Part shown: piece by piece, positions 5,643 through 7,020 of the stretch
Position numbering within the stretch: position 1 is the stretch's first letter
Layout of the letters: every line of letters starts with the position of its first letter
Assembly (NCBI GenBank): GCA_009924885.1
Contig: RFQS01000121.1
Span: 1 to 7,020 of the forward strand
Direction of reading: 5' to 3'
Source of the DNA: Pseudomonadota bacterium
GTDB lineage: Bacteria > Cyanobacteriota > Vampirovibrionia > LMEP-6097
Length of the DNA: 7,020 nt
Notes under the pieces: generated by a model
Databases searched by the model: none
Told to the model about the DNA's origin: nothing
What the model saw: only the letters and a program-made list of their open reading frames with translations
Position numbers and translations under genes: made by a program

Positions 5643-6183
5643 TCAGCAAATCTTTTCCAATTCTTTAAGCCATTGATCGAAATGAGGGCATTTATTTCTA
5701 AGAGCATCCAAGCCTATGCTTTCTGTGATGATAACTCCTGTTGTACTTTTCTGAAAAAGTCCTGAAAAGGCTTCTTGCATATGGATAGATGGTCCTTTAT
5801 CTGTGTTAATTAGTTCAGGATTATCATACTCTTTGACTTCAATGAATCAGCTAGAGATGCTTCTAAGAAGCTAACCTTTTTGTATGCGTCGTCTATGGTT
5901 CTTGATTCTTCATATCTAGGAAAATTTTTTGGTATGCGATATAAATCAAACATAGTACTAATTAATTTCCAATTAGGATTAGTATTTCCTAAAAGATTCT
6001 TTAACTCTTTTTGAAGTTGCTCATAGTTAGCAAGACCTCCTTTGTAATTCTGACCAACAGGGGTTTTCTTTGTATCAATTATAATGACCGTCAAAAAATA
6101 TTTTTTAGTTCAAGATGTGGTTTTAGAATGTTGTCACAAAAACGTTTTTCAGTAAGACCTTCCACTAAGATAATTATTTCCAT
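5643..6183 (-). pseudogene. Broken DUF4276 (TOPRIM-like) gene, in three reading frames
   Basis: DUF4276 proteins are TOPRIM-like and accompany AAA/OLD-type ATPases; they are presumed nucleases. Three pieces can be read in order. Piece 1 (6183-6091, ATG start) is 30 residues with the TOPRIM-type ILVEGLTEKRF, ending at a TGA. Piece 2 (about 6094-5810) starts TVIIIDTKK and contains GGLANY and the family hallmark TMFDLYRIPKNFP, then EASLADS. Piece 3 (5846-5643) has YDNPELINTDKGP and ends ESIGLDALRNKCPHFDQWL, a typical family C-terminus. Joined, they give about 180 residues; intact members are usually longer, and the central HEFEALLFS-type segment expected after EASLADS is absent. There are therefore two frame breaks and probably an internal deletion. 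The ATG lies one base after the ATPase stop, so the pair was an operon. The alternative is sequencing error for the first break, which lies in homopolymers. Confidence 0.75.
6092..6108 (-). other. A6/T6 slippery stretch at the first DUF4276 frame break
   Basis: On the minus strand the frame reads CTA AAA AAT ATT TTT TGA. The heptamer A AAA AAT fits the X XXY YYZ pattern for -1 ribosomal slippage, and a one-base backward slip leads into exactly the frame of piece 2 (TAT TTT TTG ACG GTC). One extra A or one extra T in either run would also join the frames. It can thus be a one-base deletion, a sequencing error, transcriptional slippage or a programmed frameshift; the second break farther along argues for decay. 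Confidence 0.4.
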
Positions 6184-6184
6184 T

Positions 6185-7020
6185 TCAAGGATTAGCTCCA
6201 AATAGATTTTTTTGCCATAGCTCACCTAATGAATACTCATCAAGCCAACCCTTGAGATCATTTGAATTGAGCCTGCGAAATACACTTTCCTTATCTTTTC
6301 TGTCTACAACAATAATGTCCTCGGGGCTGAATTTATCTATTAGTTGAACAGATTGAGTAGAAATGATAACCTGCCTGTTCCTTGCAGCCTGACGAATCAT
6401 GCTCGCCAAGATTTCTATAGCGTGTGGGTGTAAACCTAGCTCGGGTTCATCTATTACGATAGTACTAGGTGGACTAGGCTGTAGTAGTAGAGTAGCTAAG
6501 CAGATAAAACGTAATGTTCCATCTGATAAGTACAAGGCATCACGATAATCATCTGAATATTTCTCTTTCCAAATTAGGGACACTGTATCACCATTAGGAT
6601 TAAAGTCAAAATCTTTGAAAAAAGGTGCTACTAACCTAATATGATCTACAATACTACTGTAGTGGTCATTATGATTAAGTTTTAGTTTATACAGAAATGC
6701 AGCTAAATTTTCCGCGAATGGTCTTAAAGACTGGTTATCATTAATATCACAATCCTTTTTAACTCTTGCATCATCACTAGTGTCGTGAAAGTGAAATAAG
6801 CGCCATGATTTTAGGGCATCGTAAACATAAGAAGAAGCACGCTTCTGTCCTTCGTGATTAAGTTCTTTTGCATAATCGGGGAGTTTAGTTTCTGCTACAT
6901 TAGTGCTATTGAGATGTTTATATTCTTTACCTTGGTCTGCAATATAGATAGATTTTTCAGATTTAAAAAATAATGGTGGTTTATTAGCTCCTAAACGAGG
7001 CGCTAGTTCACAAACATATT
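6185..7020 (-). CDS. AAA/OLD-like ATPase, C-terminal 277 residues (5' end outside window)
   Basis: The leftward frame is open from the window edge to a TGA at 6187-6185; the start and the Walker A motif lie to the right. It belongs to the RecF/SMC-like AAA ATPases (AAA_21 / COG4637 type). Numbering from the window edge, visible parts are FAENLAAFLYKLK (101-113), typical of the family's middle section, the ABC-signature-like LSDGTLRFICLATLLL (164-179), Walker B IVIDEPELGLHP (187-198, catalytic D190 E191), and the sensor-like VIISTQSVQLID (217-228). The C-terminus SLGELWQKNLFGANP is also usual. A GTG at 6583 is not the start, because the frame and the family similarity continue upstream of it. 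The DUF4276 gene begins one base after the stop. Such pairs resemble split OLD or PARIS-like defence modules, in which the ATPase senses or restrains a TOPRIM nuclease; that role is inferred. Confidence 0.9.
   Translation of the reverse strand, partial: YVCELAPRLGANKPPLFFKSEKSIYIADQGKEYKHLNSTNVAETKLPDYAKELNHEGQKRASSYVYDALKSWRLFHFHDTSDDARVKKDCDINDNQSLRPFAENLAAFLYKLKLNHNDHYSSIVDHIRLVAPFFKDFDFNPNGDTVSLIWKEKYSDDYRDALYLSDGTLRFICLATLLLQPSPPSTIVIDEPELGLHPHAIEILASMIRQAARNRQVIISTQSVQLIDKFSPEDIIVVDRKDKESVFRRLNSNDLKGWLDEYSLGELWQKNLFGANP

Noticed and set aside
6011..6205. A 64-residue rightward frame opposite the DUF4276 and ATPase genes
   Set aside because: It is antisense to recognisable DUF4276 pieces and has no family features.
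6581..6583. GTG as the start of a separate 132-residue ATPase-like protein
   Set aside because: The same frame is open to the window edge and contains family-typical sequence (FAENLAAFLYKLK) upstream, so this is an internal valine codon.

Overview
The window is AT-rich bacterial chromosome. Its best taxonomic clues are the DNA gyrase A C-terminal domain and the HU protein. The first GyrA repeat reads QRRATKGKGG, like the QxRATRGKxG form I remember from cyanobacteria, and not the classical QRRGGxG. The HU core (EREGRNP, then PGFSPGKQFKEAV) also resembles cyanobacterial HU. With the low GC and the lack of photosynthesis genes, this suggests a non-photosynthetic cyanobacterial relative (Melainabacteria/Vampirovibrionia type). 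That placement is inference and a protein search could overturn it.

Layout: positions 1-973 hold the start of a leftward gene for an unrecognised protein of at least 324 residues, cut by the window edge. A 148-bp divergent region separates it from a rightward HU-type gene (1122-1397), which has a clear promoter, a good Shine-Dalgarno site and a strong intrinsic terminator (1441-1474). Next comes a rightward block: gyrA (1583-4147), plsX (4150-5175, only 2 bp after gyrA) and a small basic protein of 89 residues (5215-5484). gyrA and the small gene lack Shine-Dalgarno sites and have -10 boxes very close to their start codons, so short-leader or leaderless translation is likely.

The rightward block meets leftward genes in a convergent region (5485-5642). 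It holds an 86-bp MITE-like insert flanked by the perfect direct repeat TATAA, and a 17-bp perfect stem-loop without a U-tract. Left of the right edge are the C-terminal 277 residues of an AAA/OLD-like ATPase (6185-7020, leftward) and, 1 bp after its stop, a DUF4276 (TOPRIM-like) gene. The DUF4276 gene is spread over three reading frames and appears to lack its central section.

How the parts relate: HU and gyrase both shape chromosome topology, and PlsX begins membrane phospholipid synthesis, so 1122-5484 is core housekeeping DNA. The ATPase plus DUF4276 pair is accessory DNA resembling two-gene OLD/PARIS-type anti-phage modules. Here it seems to be inactivated in the presumed nuclease, unless the first frame break is bridged by slippage at an A6/T6 stretch. 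The most interesting part is the convergent zone and broken two-gene module at 5485-7020. I see no RNA gene, CRISPR array or complete transposase gene.
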